Both the position numbers and the translations under genes were made by a program. From Agaribacterium haliotis (GTDB lineage Bacteria; Pseudomonadota; Gammaproteobacteria; Pseudomonadales; Cellvibrionaceae), in the NCBI RefSeq assembly GCF_002312815.1, contig NZ_NKQJ01000001.1, positions 372,126-436,125 of the forward strand: a DNA stretch of 64,000 nt, read 5' to 3'. Shown here in pieces: positions 1-9,331 of this stretch. The number at the start of each line of letters is the position of its first letter. The first letter of the stretch is position 1. The notes below the pieces were generated by a model. The model was given only the letters and a program-made list of their open reading frames with translations, ran no database searches and had not been told where the DNA came from.

Positions 1-2619
1 AAATTCACCATCGTAGCCACGCTCAATTTTCTTGGACAAATCGCCCTGCGCAAGTGCAGAGAGCACACGCATAATATCTTCAAGTGCAATATTAGTTGTC
101 GACAGCAAACGATTTAAGCCGTTGCTAATACGAAGAAAAAAACCATTTTTATTGTCCGTATTTAAGCTGCGACTAAAATCACCTTTTGCAGCTGCATCGA
201 TAAGGGTATCGATTTCAGCTTCAACGGCGACCTCCTCAGTTCTATCGAGCCACTCAACAACGGTGCCTATGCGCTTGTTGTCAGCGCTAACAATCGGATT
301 AGCCGTAAGGGAAAAATGGCGCCGCCCGGCACTGACTTGATTGTTATAACTCTGTTTTAAGCCCGAGAGTAAGGCCCGCTGATGACTTGCGTCCCGGTGA
401 AACATATCCATATTACAACCAACCAAGTTCGACGCATCAAAGTGACCGAGGTGCTCACGCAAATCACTTTCGGCGTTCGCCATCATTGTTTGCAGCGACT
501 CATTGGTATAAATGATATTAAAATCTTCGTCGGCAATCATCGTGCTTGTTGACGAACAGTCGAGCGCCTGGCGTATACGCGCATTCTTCTCGGCGAGTAC
601 TTTCTCCTGCTCTTCTTTTTCTAAACTTGCAGTCAGGTCCTGCCACTCAATCACCGCGCCCAAATACTCGCCACCGTGACCGCGTATCGGCGTCGCAGCG
701 AGAGCAAAGGTTAAATGATTTAGCTTAATTTCGGTTTGGTAGCTCTGGCTCAATGACGATAACAAACGGCGCTGGTGCTGCGGCTCGGCGTGAAACTGAT
801 CTATGCTTGCCCCCATCAAGCGGTCTGCGTGAAACTGTGGCAAGCTTTGTTGAATCTCTGCTTCACGCTCGCCCATCATGCTATCGAGCGAACTGTTGCA
901 ATAAATAATCGTAAACTGCTCGTCGGCGATCATCACCGCAGTGGCGCTGACATCGAGCGCCTGCTTTATAATAAGTGTTTCGCGCGCCTGCTGTTTCGCC
1001 GCCAGCGCGGCTTGTTCCGCTTCTTCTGTTTTGCTTGCCGCCAACGCTGCCTGTTGTTGCTGAGCGATATCGGCCAATTTGACTGCATTGTTGGCCGCAT
1101 TCACCCCCCGACCGAGTTCACCTAGCTCGCCAGGTAATGCTTCATCAACGCGCTCTGAAAAATTGCCCTTACCTAATTCATTTAATACAAAGTTGGTCGA
1201 GCGTATTGCCGAACTTAAATTTTTCAGCAGCTTGTTAAACGCACGGCTAGTCTGCCCAACTTCATCGCGCGCCTGGTTATTCACACTCAGAGAAAAATCA
1301 CCTTCGCGCTGTACACGCTGAATCAGCTCGGCAAGCTGCAATATCGGGCGAGACAACAGCCTGCTGATATAAAATGCAAACGCAGCGATGCTAATAGACA
1401 CCACGAGCACCAGAACCAGTACGGTATTGCGCAGAGCGCTGACGCCCGCCAGCGCCTCGGCAACATCTATCTCCGCCAGTACCGCCCAGTCAAAACCGGC
1501 CAACGACAGCGGCGCATACGCCGACAGGACAGGGTTGCCGTTGTAATCAATAATAATGGCCGATGAGCTTTGCCCCGACAGAGCCGCCAAACTCGCCTCG
1601 GTTTTTACCTGCCCGCTTTCGGGGTGGCGAAAGGAGCTGACAACACTGTGCGTCTGCGGTGCCAGGTACGAATCCGAGCGCATTAAATGGTCGCGGCCAA
1701 CCAGGTAACTTTCACCGGTCTCACCCATGCCCGAGCGCTGAGACATAATTGCATTGATCGGCTCCAGCGGCATCTGAAATACCAAGACACCAATCGTTTC
1801 GCCGCGGCTGACTATCGGGCTGGCAATGAAACTCGCGGGCGCTTCGTACGAAGGGCTGTAACTTGCAAAGTCGACAAGCGCAAACTCACCGGCATTCATA
1901 CTTGCCGCCGCCGTAAATGCCTCGGCAAAGTTTGTATCGCGGTAAGGGCCTTCGCGCAGCGAGCTGGCAAAGTCGAGCTCTTTAAAAACAGAATAAACAA
2001 TATCCCCACTATCGACATCAACCAGAAAAATATCGTAATAGCCAAACGCTTCAAGAAAGCGCCGAATACCCGGGTGATAGCGTTGATGCACACGGTGATA
2101 ACTTGCCTTCCCGGGGGCGGCGTTTAATTGATGTTTGTTGCCCAAAGCAAAATCGCTCGACGAGATATATAAATACTGCAACAGCTTTGCCTGCTCATTG
2201 AGCCCGGCGATCAATGTGTCGGTATCAATATTTGCTCCGTCGTTTTCGCGCTGATATTTTTGGCCAAATTCATTGCGATAATACGCCTCGAGACTGCGCC
2301 GCTCACCCTGTAAATCCCGGCCACGCTGCTCGGTTAGCAGCCGGTCAAAAGACTGTGAGAACTCGCGCATCGCGTCAATGGTGCTGCGCTGGGCGGCCAC
2401 CGTTAGAATCTGCTGCTGCACGGTTTCAAAATAACTCTGCACCGCTTGTGCCTTGATGTCCCGAACTGCCTCGAGCTGATCGAGCGCCTGGGTTTGCACT
2501 TCACGTTTAGCAACCTGCAAAGCAATGACAGCCACTACTGACATCGGCAATAATCCGGCTAGCAACAGCGTTAAGACCTGTTTTTTCCCCAGCGACAGAT
2601 TCATAAACCAAAGTTTCAT
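1..2619 (-). CDS. Methyl-accepting chemotaxis protein with Cache and PAS domains (partial, runs off the left edge)
   Basis: The frame is open from an ATG at 2619 to base 1 (873 codons, no stop), so the C-terminal signalling domain lies outside the window. The N-terminus has a membrane helix (about residues 9-31), a large periplasmic region of double-Cache size (about 32-390), a second membrane helix (about 393-415) and a HAMP linker. Two cytoplasmic PAS-like domains follow (about 547-650 and 677-776), with repeated motifs such as TAVMIADE and STMIADEDFNIIYTN. The visible end is a second HAMP-like linker, SALAQGDLSKKIE, which precedes the methyl-accepting domain in PAS chemoreceptors. The start is supported by an AAGGA ribosome binding site at 2626-2630. 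It should sense a small ligand in the periplasm and control CheA; the ligand cannot be read from the sequence. It is divergent from the next chemoreceptor. Confidence 0.85.
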   Translation of the reverse strand, partial: MKLWFMNLSLGKKQVLTLLLAGLLPMSVVAVIALQVAKREVQTQALDQLEAVRDIKAQAVQSYFETVQQQILTVAAQRSTIDAMREFSQSFDRLLTEQRGRDLQGERRSLEAYYRNEFGQKYQRENDGANIDTDTLIAGLNEQAKLLQYLYISSSDFALGNKHQLNAAPGKASYHRVHQRYHPGIRRFLEAFGYYDIFLVDVDSGDIVYSVFKELDFASSLREGPYRDTNFAEAFTAAASMNAGEFALVDFASYSPSYEAPASFIASPIVSRGETIGVLVFQMPLEPINAIMSQRSGMGETGESYLVGRDHLMRSDSYLAPQTHSVVSSFRHPESGQVKTEASLAALSGQSSSAIIIDYNGNPVLSAYAPLSLAGFDWAVLAEIDVAEALAGVSALRNTVLVLVLVVSISIAAFAFYISRLLSRPILQLAELIQRVQREGDFSLSVNNQARDEVGQTSRAFNKLLKNLSSAIRSTNFVLNELGKGNFSERVDEALPGELGELGRGVNAANNAVKLADIAQQQQAALAASKTEEAEQAALAAKQQARETLIIKQALDVSATAVMIADEQFTIIYCNSSLDSMMGEREAEIQQSLPQFHADRLMGASIDQFHAEPQHQRRLLSSLSQSYQTEIKLNHLTFALAATPIRGHGGEYLGAVIEWQDLTASLEKEEQEKVLAEKNARIRQALDCSSTSTMIADEDFNIIYTNESLQTMMANAESDLREHLGHFDASNLVGCNMDMFHRDASHQRALLSGLKQSYNNQVSAGRRHFSLTANPIVSADNKRIGTVVEWLDRTEEVAVEAEIDTLIDAAAKGDFSRSLNTDNKNGFFLRISNGLNRLLSTTNIALEDIMRVLSALAQGDLSKKIERGYDGEF

Positions 2620-2889
2620 GTGCCTTCCTTGTTCCGTTTTGAGCTATTGAATTCACTATAGAAGAGCTGAGGGAATATGCGCCTCGAACGCACACACCCA
2701 CAGATATGCAAATTGGCGATAAAAACTAAAGGTTTAGATAGCCGTACCGAAAAGCTAAGTTGTGGCAGGCACGAGTTAGCGAAGCCTTGTACTGGGGTCT
2801 AAACTCACTGAGGAGTCGCCAGTTTTCCTGGTTCAACTAAGCAGCGGATGCTTGTCCAATTCATCTGCACAGCGAGCAATAAAAAACAC

Positions 2890-4383
2890 ATGGTCACACA
2901 GTCGCTCTCAACCAAGTATATCGGTGCACTTACCGCCACCATCGTCATTGTTTCAGCCTTGGTCTTACTGGCCAGCTACCAATTTATTGCCAGCAAAGAG
3001 CAGAGCAAGTTTGAACGAGACACTCAAGCTCAGCTCGAGCTTATTAACTCCTCCTTGCTCGAGCCTGTATTTGCCTACGACGTGCAACAAATAGATGCCA
3101 TTGCCCAGTCGCTCGTCAATACAGACTTAATCACCGAAATTGATATCACCGACCACCGGGGTAAAGCGTTGTCGAGCACAGCCCAAGACGAGCGCGACTA
3201 CAGTGCCAAAGTGAATCAGAACGACATTGAAATTATCCGCAACGACAAGCTTATCGGTTATTACGACATCACCTTTAGCAAACAGCAGCTCGAAAACGTA
3301 CTGAGCACACAGACCAAACTCAGCATCAGCACCGTGTTTGTACTGACCATCTGCATCCTCGCCGCGGCGTGGTGGTTAACTAAAAAGATGGTTGTCAGCC
3401 CCGTGCAAAAAGTCAGTAACTCTTTGCATGAAATTGCCCAGGGCGGCGGCGACTTAAGCCACCGCCTGGAAATACGAAGCCACGACGAAATTGGCGAGCT
3501 ATCGACAAACTTTAACGACGTGATGCAGCAAATAGGCAGTATTATCGGCCAGGTCATACATGTCACAGGCAAAGTTGGTGAGAACGTTGTCGAGATCAGC
3601 TCGGCCAGCTCCAGCACTGTCACCAATACCGATCAACAGCTACACGAGACCGAGCAGGTCGCCACAGCGCTTAATGAAATGTCGTCAACAGCCGAAGAGG
3701 TCGCGCGCTCGGCCAGTGCAACCGCCGATAAAACCAAAGAGGCCAGTGACGCAACCGAAGCCAGCGCAAGAGTTATGAACAGCTCTCAAGAAACCATACA
3801 AAAACTAACCGGGCAAATCGAAGCGACGGCGTCCAAAATTCAGTCTCTCAAAGACAGCAGCGAAAACATCGGCTCGGTGATGGAAGTGATTCGCTCGATT
3901 GCCGAACAAACTAACTTGCTTGCATTAAACGCGGCCATCGAAGCGGCGCGCGCGGGCGAGCAAGGCCGGGGGTTTGCAGTTGTTGCCGACGAAGTTCGCT
4001 CTCTTGCACAAAAAACCCAGACATCAACCGAAGAGATCGAGTCGATCATCAGCCAGTTACAAAAAGCTGCCGACGAAGCTCACCTGTCGATGAACACATC
4101 CATAGACTCAGTACAAGAGACGATTGATACCTCATCACAAGTGAAAAACTCACTCGAAGAAATTCAGCTGTCGGTCAACACGATCAACGATATGAATCAG
4201 CAAATCGCTACCGCCGCCGAAGAACAAAGTGCGGTTGTCGCCGATGTCAGCAAGATTGTCACCGCCATTTATTCGCTGTCGGAACAAGTGGCCGATAACG
4301 CTAGGCTTGTCTCCGGTTCAGCCGAACACCTGAGCCAAGAAAGCCAGGAACTCAATAAACAAATCAGCAAGTTTTCTCTTTGA
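2890..4383 (+). CDS. Methyl-accepting chemotaxis protein
   Basis: Membrane chemoreceptor of about 497 residues. The order is: N-terminal membrane helix, short periplasmic sensor of roughly 110 residues, second membrane helix ([18 protein letters not shown]), HAMP domain ([19 protein letters not shown] onward) and a long coiled-coil methyl-accepting domain. The tip that binds CheA and CheW is plainly present ([18 protein letters not shown], then [12 protein letters not shown]). An in-frame ATG at 2848 would add 14 polar residues before the first membrane helix; I prefer 2890 because the protein then begins [12 protein letters not shown] directly before that helix. Neither start has a strong ribosome binding site. 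There is no CheB/CheR-binding pentapeptide at the C-terminus, which ends in KFSL. The sensor is too small for a double Cache domain; the ligand is unknown. Confidence 0.9.
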   Translation: MVTQSLSTKYIGALTATIVIVSALVLLASYQFIASKEQSKFERDTQAQLELINSSLLEPVFAYDVQQIDAIAQSLVNTDLITEIDITDHRGKALSSTAQDERDYSAKVNQNDIEIIRNDKLIGYYDITFSKQQLENVLSTQTKLSISTVFVLTICILAAAWWLTKKMVVSPVQKVSNSLHEIAQGGGDLSHRLEIRSHDEIGELSTNFNDVMQQIGSIIGQVIHVTGKVGENVVEISSASSSTVTNTDQQLHETEQVATALNEMSSTAEEVARSASATADKTKEASDATEASARVMNSSQETIQKLTGQIEATASKIQSLKDSSENIGSVMEVIRSIAEQTNLLALNAAIEAARAGEQGRGFAVVADEVRSLAQKTQTSTEEIESIISQLQKAADEAHLSMNTSIDSVQETIDTSSQVKNSLEEIQLSVNTINDMNQQIATAAEEQSAVVADVSKIVTAIYSLSEQVADNARLVSGSAEHLSQESQELNKQISKFSL

Positions 4384-4423
4384 GCTGCATGCAACTTAGC
4401 AAGTAAATTAAGGCCTGTTAACA

Positions 4424-5392
4424 TTATGCCCCGGCGAGGTTTTCGACCTCGCCAGAGGTAAAATAAGTATTCAACTTAGCCACAGCAAGATTCAAAAGCT
4501 GCTGTTGGCTCTGCAGGCTTGCCCAAGCCGTGTGGGGTGTCATTAACACATTGTTTTGCCCCGCCAGCGCTAGCAGCGCATCATCGTCCGGTGGTGGCTC
4601 CTGCGCTAACACATCGATGCCTGCGCCAGCGATGCTTTTGTTTTTTAACGCCTCGGCCAAGGCCGCGCCATCAACAATGGGCCCGCGAGCGGTATTAATA
4701 AGCAAAGCCGTGCTTTTCATTTTTGCCAAGGCCTGTGCGTCGATCAGCCCCGATGTTTTTTGCGTTAACGGGCAGTGCAAAGACACAAGGTCGGCATTTC
4801 GCAGTAAATAATCCAGGCTGACACATTCACAGCCGTTAACCTTTTTGCGCCCTGAGGGGCTGTACCACAGCACGGTAACACCAAAGGCTGCGGCCAATTT
4901 TGCCACCGCACAAGCGATGGCGCCGGTTCCAATAAGCCCCAGTGTAGAACCTTTGATGGTGTCGATCGGCTCGTGAAAATAGGTAAACTGCTCTGATCGA
5001 GCCCAAGCGCCATCGGCAATGCTGTGCTGATAGGCTTTAATTTGTTTGCGCAAAGCAAGAATAAACGCAAATACATGCTCGGCGACCGCGTCCGTACTGT
5101 AACCTGCGACATTCGTCACCAGGACACCCCGCCTGCGACAAGCATCGAGATCGATATTATTGTAGCCCGTCGCGGTAACACCGATGTATTTCAATTGAGT
5201 ACACTGGCTTAACAAAGCATCGTCAATAATAACTTTATTGGTAAGCAGAGCCTGTACATTCGCAAGGCGCTCAAAGCGCTGCTGCAACGATGTTTGAGCA
5301 TAAAAATGCCAGCGATGGGCAAACTGAAGTTCGGGGAAAACAAGCTGCTGCGACAGCGTGTTCCTATCGAGAAATGCAATCTCTACGGTCAT
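4424..5392 (-). CDS. D-2-hydroxyacid dehydrogenase, glycerate dehydrogenase-like
   Basis: NAD-dependent D-2-hydroxyacid dehydrogenase of 322 residues, normal for the family. The nucleotide-binding motif is GLIGTGAIACAVAKLAAAFG. The catalytic triad is visible: Arg in LLINTARG, Glu in LAQEPPP and His in MTPHTAWAS. The closest relatives I recognise are hydroxypyruvate/glyoxylate reductases (HprA type), so reduction of hydroxypyruvate to D-glycerate is likely, but substrate specificity in this family is poorly predictable. ATG at 5392 has an AAGG box at 5400-5403. An intrinsic terminator on the same strand (5404-5435) ends only 11 nt upstream of this start, so transcripts reaching the gene must read through it. 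The last codons form an 8-bp inverted repeat at 4433-4453. It converges with the chemoreceptor at 2890. Confidence 0.85.
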   Translation of the reverse strand: MTVEIAFLDRNTLSQQLVFPELQFAHRWHFYAQTSLQQRFERLANVQALLTNKVIIDDALLSQCTQLKYIGVTATGYNNIDLDACRRRGVLVTNVAGYSTDAVAEHVFAFILALRKQIKAYQHSIADGAWARSEQFTYFHEPIDTIKGSTLGLIGTGAIACAVAKLAAAFGVTVLWYSPSGRKKVNGCECVSLDYLLRNADLVSLHCPLTQKTSGLIDAQALAKMKSTALLINTARGPIVDGAALAEALKNKSIAGAGIDVLAQEPPPDDDALLALAGQNNVLMTPHTAWASLQSQQQLLNLAVAKLNTYFTSGEVENLAGA

Positions 5393-5403
5393 TGGCCAGC
5401 CTT

Positions 5404-5435
5404 AAAAAAAGCTCCCACAGCCGAAACTGCGGGAG
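5404..5435 (-). terminator. Intrinsic terminator or attenuator in the leader of the hydroxyacid dehydrogenase
   Basis: On the minus strand CTCCCGCAG, loop TTTCGG and CTGTGGGAG form a 9-bp stem with one G-U pair, followed by C and seven T. The T-run ends 11 nt before the ATG at 5392, leaving room only for the ribosome binding site. This is the layout of a transcription attenuator, or of an sRNA or readthrough terminator abutting the gene. The leader between 5436 and 5625 does not match a riboswitch I know. Confidence 0.6.
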
Positions 5436-5625
5436 GGCTTTCGCCAGCACTGAGGATAGTAACTCCGCACCATCACCCGTCCCTAGGGGCGATAGAACGG
5501 CACTGACCGCTACAACATACAACAGCTGTCAGTAAAACTAGTACAGCACGGAATGTGCCAAGTACTAAAAGCCCCCAGAGTGGCGCTGTTTTCTGTAAAT
5601 ACGTGTTAATTCACGCATGATAAAT

Positions 5626-5655
5626 AAAAAAGCAGCGCTCAAGCGCTGCTTTTTT
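5626..5655 (-). terminator. guaA: Rho-independent terminator downstream of guaA
   Basis: AGCAGCGCT and AGCGCTGCT form a perfect 9-bp stem with a 2-base centre, flanked by an A-run and a T-run, so it can work on either strand. It lies 57 bp past the guaA stop codon. Confidence 0.85.
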
Positions 5656-5711
5656 ATCAAACCCTGCCCGTTATCAGCGCAAGCTAGCGCCATGTTTGAG
5701 CATTGAGAGGC

Positions 5712-7289
5712 TTATTCCCACTCAATGGTTGCAGGTGGTTTAGAGCTGATATCATAGGTCACACGCGATACACCACTGATCTCATTGATAATGCGGCTGC
5801 TGACTCTTTCGAGTAAATCGTAGGGCAAATGAGCCCAACGAGCGGTCATAAAGTCGACCGTTTCAACTGCACGAACAGCAATAACCCACTCATAACGACG
5901 GGCATCACCGACCACACCAACAGATTTCACCGGAACAAATACGGCAAAAGCCTGGCTGGTTTTGTGGTACCAATCAGCCGCGTGCAGCTCTTCCATAAAG
6001 ATCGCGTCAGCTTCGCGCAGGATATCAGCGTATTCCTTTTTAACTTCACCGAGTATGCGAACACCGAGGCCAGGCCCCGGGAACGGGTGGCGGTAAACCA
6101 TGTCGTAAGGCAGGCCGAGTTCAAGACCGATCTTGCGCACTTCATCTTTAAATAACTCACGCAAAGGCTCAACCAGCTCAAAAGCCATATCTTCAGGCAG
6201 ACCACCGACATTGTGGTGGGACTTAATGACATGGGCCTTACCGGTTTTGGCGGCAGCACTTTCAATAACATCCGGGTAGATCGTACCCTGAGCCAACCAC
6301 TTCACGTCTTGAAGCTTGGCCGCTTCCTGATCAAATACCTCAATAAAGGTATTGCCAATGATTTTGCGTTTTTTCTCAGGGTCACTTTCGCCTTTCAAAC
6401 GACCAAGGAATAACTCTTCTGCGTCAGAACGGATAACCTTAACGCCCATGTTCTTAGCGAACATGTCCATCACCTGATCACCTTCGTTCTTACGCAACAG
6501 ACCGTTGTCGACAAATACACAGGTCAGCTGGTCACCGATGGCGCGGTGTAAAAGTGCAGCGACGACTGAGCTATCAACACCACCGCTCAGGCCGAGCAAA
6601 ACTTTGTCAGTGCCGACATTCTCTTTAACGCGGGCGATCGCATCTTCAATAATATTTGCCGGTGTCCACAGCTTTTCACAGCCGCAGATATCGAGAACAA
6701 AGTGTTCAAAAATACGGGTGCCCTGCAGTGTGTGGGTAACTTCCGGGTGGAACTGAAGGCCGTACCACTGTTTCTCGGCATTCCACATGCCGGCAATCGG
6801 ACAGCTCTCAGTGCTAACCAGCAGTTCAAAACCTTCAGGCAGTTGAGTTACCTTGTCGCCGTGGCTCATCCATACATCGAGCAGAGACTCGCCGTCGTGA
6901 CCTACGTGGTCGCGAATATCTTTAAACAGCGGGCTTTCGTTTTCGATCTTAATCTGGGCGTGGCCAAATTCGTGAACGTCAGAACCTTCAACCAAACCAC
7001 CGTGCTGCATGGCCATGGTCTGCATGCCGTAACAAATACCAAAAACCGGCACACCGAGCTCAAAAACAACTTGAGGCGCACGCGGGCTGCCCTCTTTGGT
7101 AGTCGACTCTGGGCTACCTGCGAGAATAATGCCCTTAGGGTTGTATTCGCGAATTTCTTCTTCGCTCATATCAAAGGCGCGAATCTCAGAGTACACACCC
7201 ACTTCACGCACACGACGTGCAATCAACTGAGTGTACTGGGAACCGAAATCGAGAATTAGTATCTTCTGGCTATGAATATCTTGGCTCAT
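5712..7289 (-). CDS. guaA: GMP synthase (glutamine-hydrolysing)
   Basis: Converts XMP to GMP with ATP and glutamine, the last step of de novo guanine nucleotide synthesis. At 525 residues it has the usual length. The N-terminal class I glutamine amidotransferase shows the nucleophile in GICYGMQ and the HPE motif in [10 protein letters not shown]. The ATP-pyrophosphatase domain has the PP-loop [13 protein letters not shown]. The C-terminal dimerisation domain ends in PPATIEWE, the typical GuaA terminus. guaB lies upstream on the same strand, but 376 bp separate the two genes, and that gap carries two opposed copies of the dual-hairpin repeat (7351-7454 and 7515-7614). A terminator follows at 5626-5655. 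The function is certain. Confidence 0.98.
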   Translation of the reverse strand: MSQDIHSQKILILDFGSQYTQLIARRVREVGVYSEIRAFDMSEEEIREYNPKGIILAGSPESTTKEGSPRAPQVVFELGVPVFGICYGMQTMAMQHGGLVEGSDVHEFGHAQIKIENESPLFKDIRDHVGHDGESLLDVWMSHGDKVTQLPEGFELLVSTESCPIAGMWNAEKQWYGLQFHPEVTHTLQGTRIFEHFVLDICGCEKLWTPANIIEDAIARVKENVGTDKVLLGLSGGVDSSVVAALLHRAIGDQLTCVFVDNGLLRKNEGDQVMDMFAKNMGVKVIRSDAEELFLGRLKGESDPEKKRKIIGNTFIEVFDQEAAKLQDVKWLAQGTIYPDVIESAAAKTGKAHVIKSHHNVGGLPEDMAFELVEPLRELFKDEVRKIGLELGLPYDMVYRHPFPGPGLGVRILGEVKKEYADILREADAIFMEELHAADWYHKTSQAFAVFVPVKSVGVVGDARRYEWVIAVRAVETVDFMTARWAHLPYDLLERVSSRIINEISGVSRVTYDISSKPPATIEWE

Positions 7290-7350
7290 AAGAGAATCCC
7301 AAATGAGAGCTCATTCTTAAAAAGCTCAAATCTTAAAATATACGATGGAC

Positions 7351-7454
7351 TGGGCGGGGCTGTTTACTTGCGGGAGCCTCTGCCGCATGGATGCGGCGGC
7401 GGAGCCTACACGGACGTATATACGGCGTCTCCCGAAAGTGAACAGCCCCACCCA
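7351..7454 (+). repeat. Dual GGA-hexaloop repeat, copy R1
   Basis: Imperfect 26-bp arms (7351-7376 and 7429-7454, three differences, two of them G-U compatible) enclose a core with two hairpins. Loop 1 is ATGGAT between CCGC and GCGG; loop 2 is ACGGAC between TAC and GTA. The GGA motifs are 23 nt apart. R1 lies in the guaB-guaA gap, oriented antisense to those genes. Confidence 0.8.
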
Positions 7455-7514
7455 TTAGTGGCACTTAGCCTGAAAATACCTATTGAAGAATATCGTGGCT
7501 TGGGTGCCAAATTT

Positions 7515-7614
7515 GGGTTGGGGCAAGGCATGCGAGACTCGCCGTAAACCCATCCTTGGGGGCTCCGCCGCGCCATCCATGGCGCAGAGGGTCTCTCATA
7601 CCTTGCCCCAACCC
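7515..7614 (-). repeat. Dual GGA-hexaloop repeat, copy R2
   Basis: Arms of 24 bp (7515-7538 and 7591-7614, two differences) enclose the core. On the minus strand loop 1 is ATGGAT between GCGCC and GGCGC, and loop 2 is AAGGAT between CCC and GGG, again with GGA motifs 23 nt apart. It begins 52 bp past the guaB stop and lies in the sense direction of any guaB-guaA transcript. Confidence 0.8.
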
Positions 7615-7665
7615 GCTCTGCAGTGCGCGATGCACTAAAACAATTCAGAGCGGAATTTACTTCTA

Positions 7666-9141
7666 TTAACCGCCACTAACTGGATAGTTAGGGGCTTCTT
7701 TGGTAATGCTTACATCGTGAACGTGACTTTCGCTCATACCGGCGGAAGTGACACGAACAAACTCTGGTTTGGTGCGCATTTCATCGAGGGTCGTACAACC
7801 GGTGTAACCCATAGAAGAGCGCAAGCCCCCCATTAACTGGTGCACAATCGCAGACAGCGAGCCTTTGTAGGGAATACGCCCTTCAATACCTTCCGGAACC
7901 AGCTTCTCAGCACCCTGGCTTGCATCCTGGAAGTAGCGATCCGAACTGCCCTGGGTTTTAGCCATCGCCCCGAGTGAACCCATGCCGCGATAAGCTTTGT
8001 ACGTACGGCCTTGGTAAAGCTCAACTTCACCGGGTGCCTCTTCCGTACCGGCGAACATCGAGCCCATCATAACCGCACTTGCGCCGGCAACAACGGCTTT
8101 ACTCATATCGCCAGAGAAGCGGATACCACCGTCGGCGATGACCGGCACGTCAGTGTCTTTCAGCGCTTCAACAACGTTGGCAATCGCAGAGATCTGGGGC
8201 ACGCCCACACCGGTTACGATACGAGTCGTGCAGATAGAGCCGGGGCCAATACCGACCTTAACGCCATCCGCACCGGCATCAACCAACGCTAAAGCCGCGG
8301 CACCGGTAGCAATATTACCGCCGACAACCTGAATTTCAGGGTTCTTTTCTTTGATCATACGAACACGATCAATGACGTTTTTACTGTGACCGTGTGCGGT
8401 GTCAACCACCAGCACATCAACACCAGCTTCAACCAGCGCGGCGACACGATCATCGGTATCTGGGCTGGTACCAACCGAAGCGCCGACACGCAAGCGACCT
8501 TCAGGGTCTTTACAAGAATTCGGGTAACGCTCGGCTTTATCAATATCTTTTACGGTAATTAAACCGGTCAGTTCGAAGTTGTCGTTAACAACCAGAACTT
8601 TTTCAATACGGTGCTTGTGCAACACAGCGCGCACGTCGTCGGCTGATTCACCTTCTTTAACGGTAACCAGCTTGTCTTTCGGGGTCATAATGCTGGCAAC
8701 ACGCGCGCTTAAATTTGTTTCAAAGCGCAGATCGCGGCCGGTCACAATGCCGACTAAATCGTCGCCATCGAGCACCGGCACACCGCTGATATTGTGCTGA
8801 CGAGTCAGGGCAAGCAGCTCTTGAATGCTGGCGCTCTGATCAATGGTGATCGGATCGCGAACCACACCGGCTTCAAATTTCTTCACCATGCGTACCTGCT
8901 CGGCCTGCTGCTCGATACTCATGCTCTTGTGAATAATGCCGATACCGCCTTCCTGAGCCAGGGCGATCGCCAGGCGCGCTTCAGTGACGGTATCCATCGC
9001 CGCTGAAATAAGCGGGATATTGAGGCTAATGCCACGGGTGAGCTGGGTCTTCAGGCTGACGTCTTTGGCGGTCACTTCGGAATAACCCGGGACCAGGAGA
9101 ACGTCGTCAAAGGTGAGTGCTTCCTGAGCGATTCTCAACAT
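7666..9141 (-). CDS. guaB: Inosine-5'-monophosphate dehydrogenase
   Basis: Oxidises IMP to XMP with NAD+, the committed step to guanine nucleotides. It is a TIM-barrel enzyme with an inserted pair of CBS domains (about residues 90-200; [19 protein letters not shown] and related). The catalytic loop is [13 protein letters not shown], with its cysteine, and the flap region has [11 protein letters not shown] place the start at the ATG at 9141, giving [20 protein letters not shown], the standard N-terminus of this family. An in-frame GTG at 9156 would add five residues. Xanthosine monophosphate passes to GuaA, encoded next. It is divergent from xseA, so 9142-9331 should hold both promoters. Confidence 0.97.
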   Translation of the reverse strand: MLRIAQEALTFDDVLLVPGYSEVTAKDVSLKTQLTRGISLNIPLISAAMDTVTEARLAIALAQEGGIGIIHKSMSIEQQAEQVRMVKKFEAGVVRDPITIDQSASIQELLALTRQHNISGVPVLDGDDLVGIVTGRDLRFETNLSARVASIMTPKDKLVTVKEGESADDVRAVLHKHRIEKVLVVNDNFELTGLITVKDIDKAERYPNSCKDPEGRLRVGASVGTSPDTDDRVAALVEAGVDVLVVDTAHGHSKNVIDRVRMIKEKNPEIQVVGGNIATGAAALALVDAGADGVKVGIGPGSICTTRIVTGVGVPQISAIANVVEALKDTDVPVIADGGIRFSGDMSKAVVAGASAVMMGSMFAGTEEAPGEVELYQGRTYKAYRGMGSLGAMAKTQGSSDRYFQDASQGAEKLVPEGIEGRIPYKGSLSAIVHQLMGGLRSSMGYTGCTTLDEMRTKPEFVRVTSAGMSESHVHDVSITKEAPNYPVSGG

Positions 9142-9251
9142 AGATGCGCGTACCACTAGTTAGTAAAGTTAAACGAGAAATTATAACAGCTCTTAACCTA
9201 GTACTCTATATAAGAAGAAGCTAGCTACGCAGAACCGCCATGCGAATAAGA

Positions 9252-9291
9252 GTGAAAGGCCGCCCGGCCATTGCTCATGCCGGCCTTTCAC
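9252..9291. other. Inverted repeat between guaB and xseA
   Basis: GTGAAAGGCCG (9252-9262) and CGGCCTTTCAC (9281-9291) form an 11-bp stem in the divergent promoter region. No T-run follows, so it is not an obvious terminator. An operator or leader structure is possible, but nothing in the sequence decides it. Confidence 0.4.
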
Positions 9292-9331
9292 GCTACTGTC
9301 TGCGCCACCGCTATTACTGCAAACGAGCCTC

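Noticed and set aside
2620-2889. A c-di-GMP riboswitch in front of the chemoreceptor genes
   Set aside because: Such riboswitches often precede chemoreceptors, but the conserved core bases of the GEMM fold are not found here, and no sigma-28 promoter with correct spacing is seen.
4433-4453. Hairpin at the end of the hydroxyacid dehydrogenase gene as a terminator
   Set aside because: The 8-bp stem is perfect but lies within the coding region and lacks a T-run on both strands.
5436-5625. A glycine or tetrahydrofolate riboswitch, or 4.5S/6S RNA, upstream of the dehydrogenase
   Set aside because: The sequence lacks the conserved elements of those RNAs; only the terminator-like hairpin is supported.
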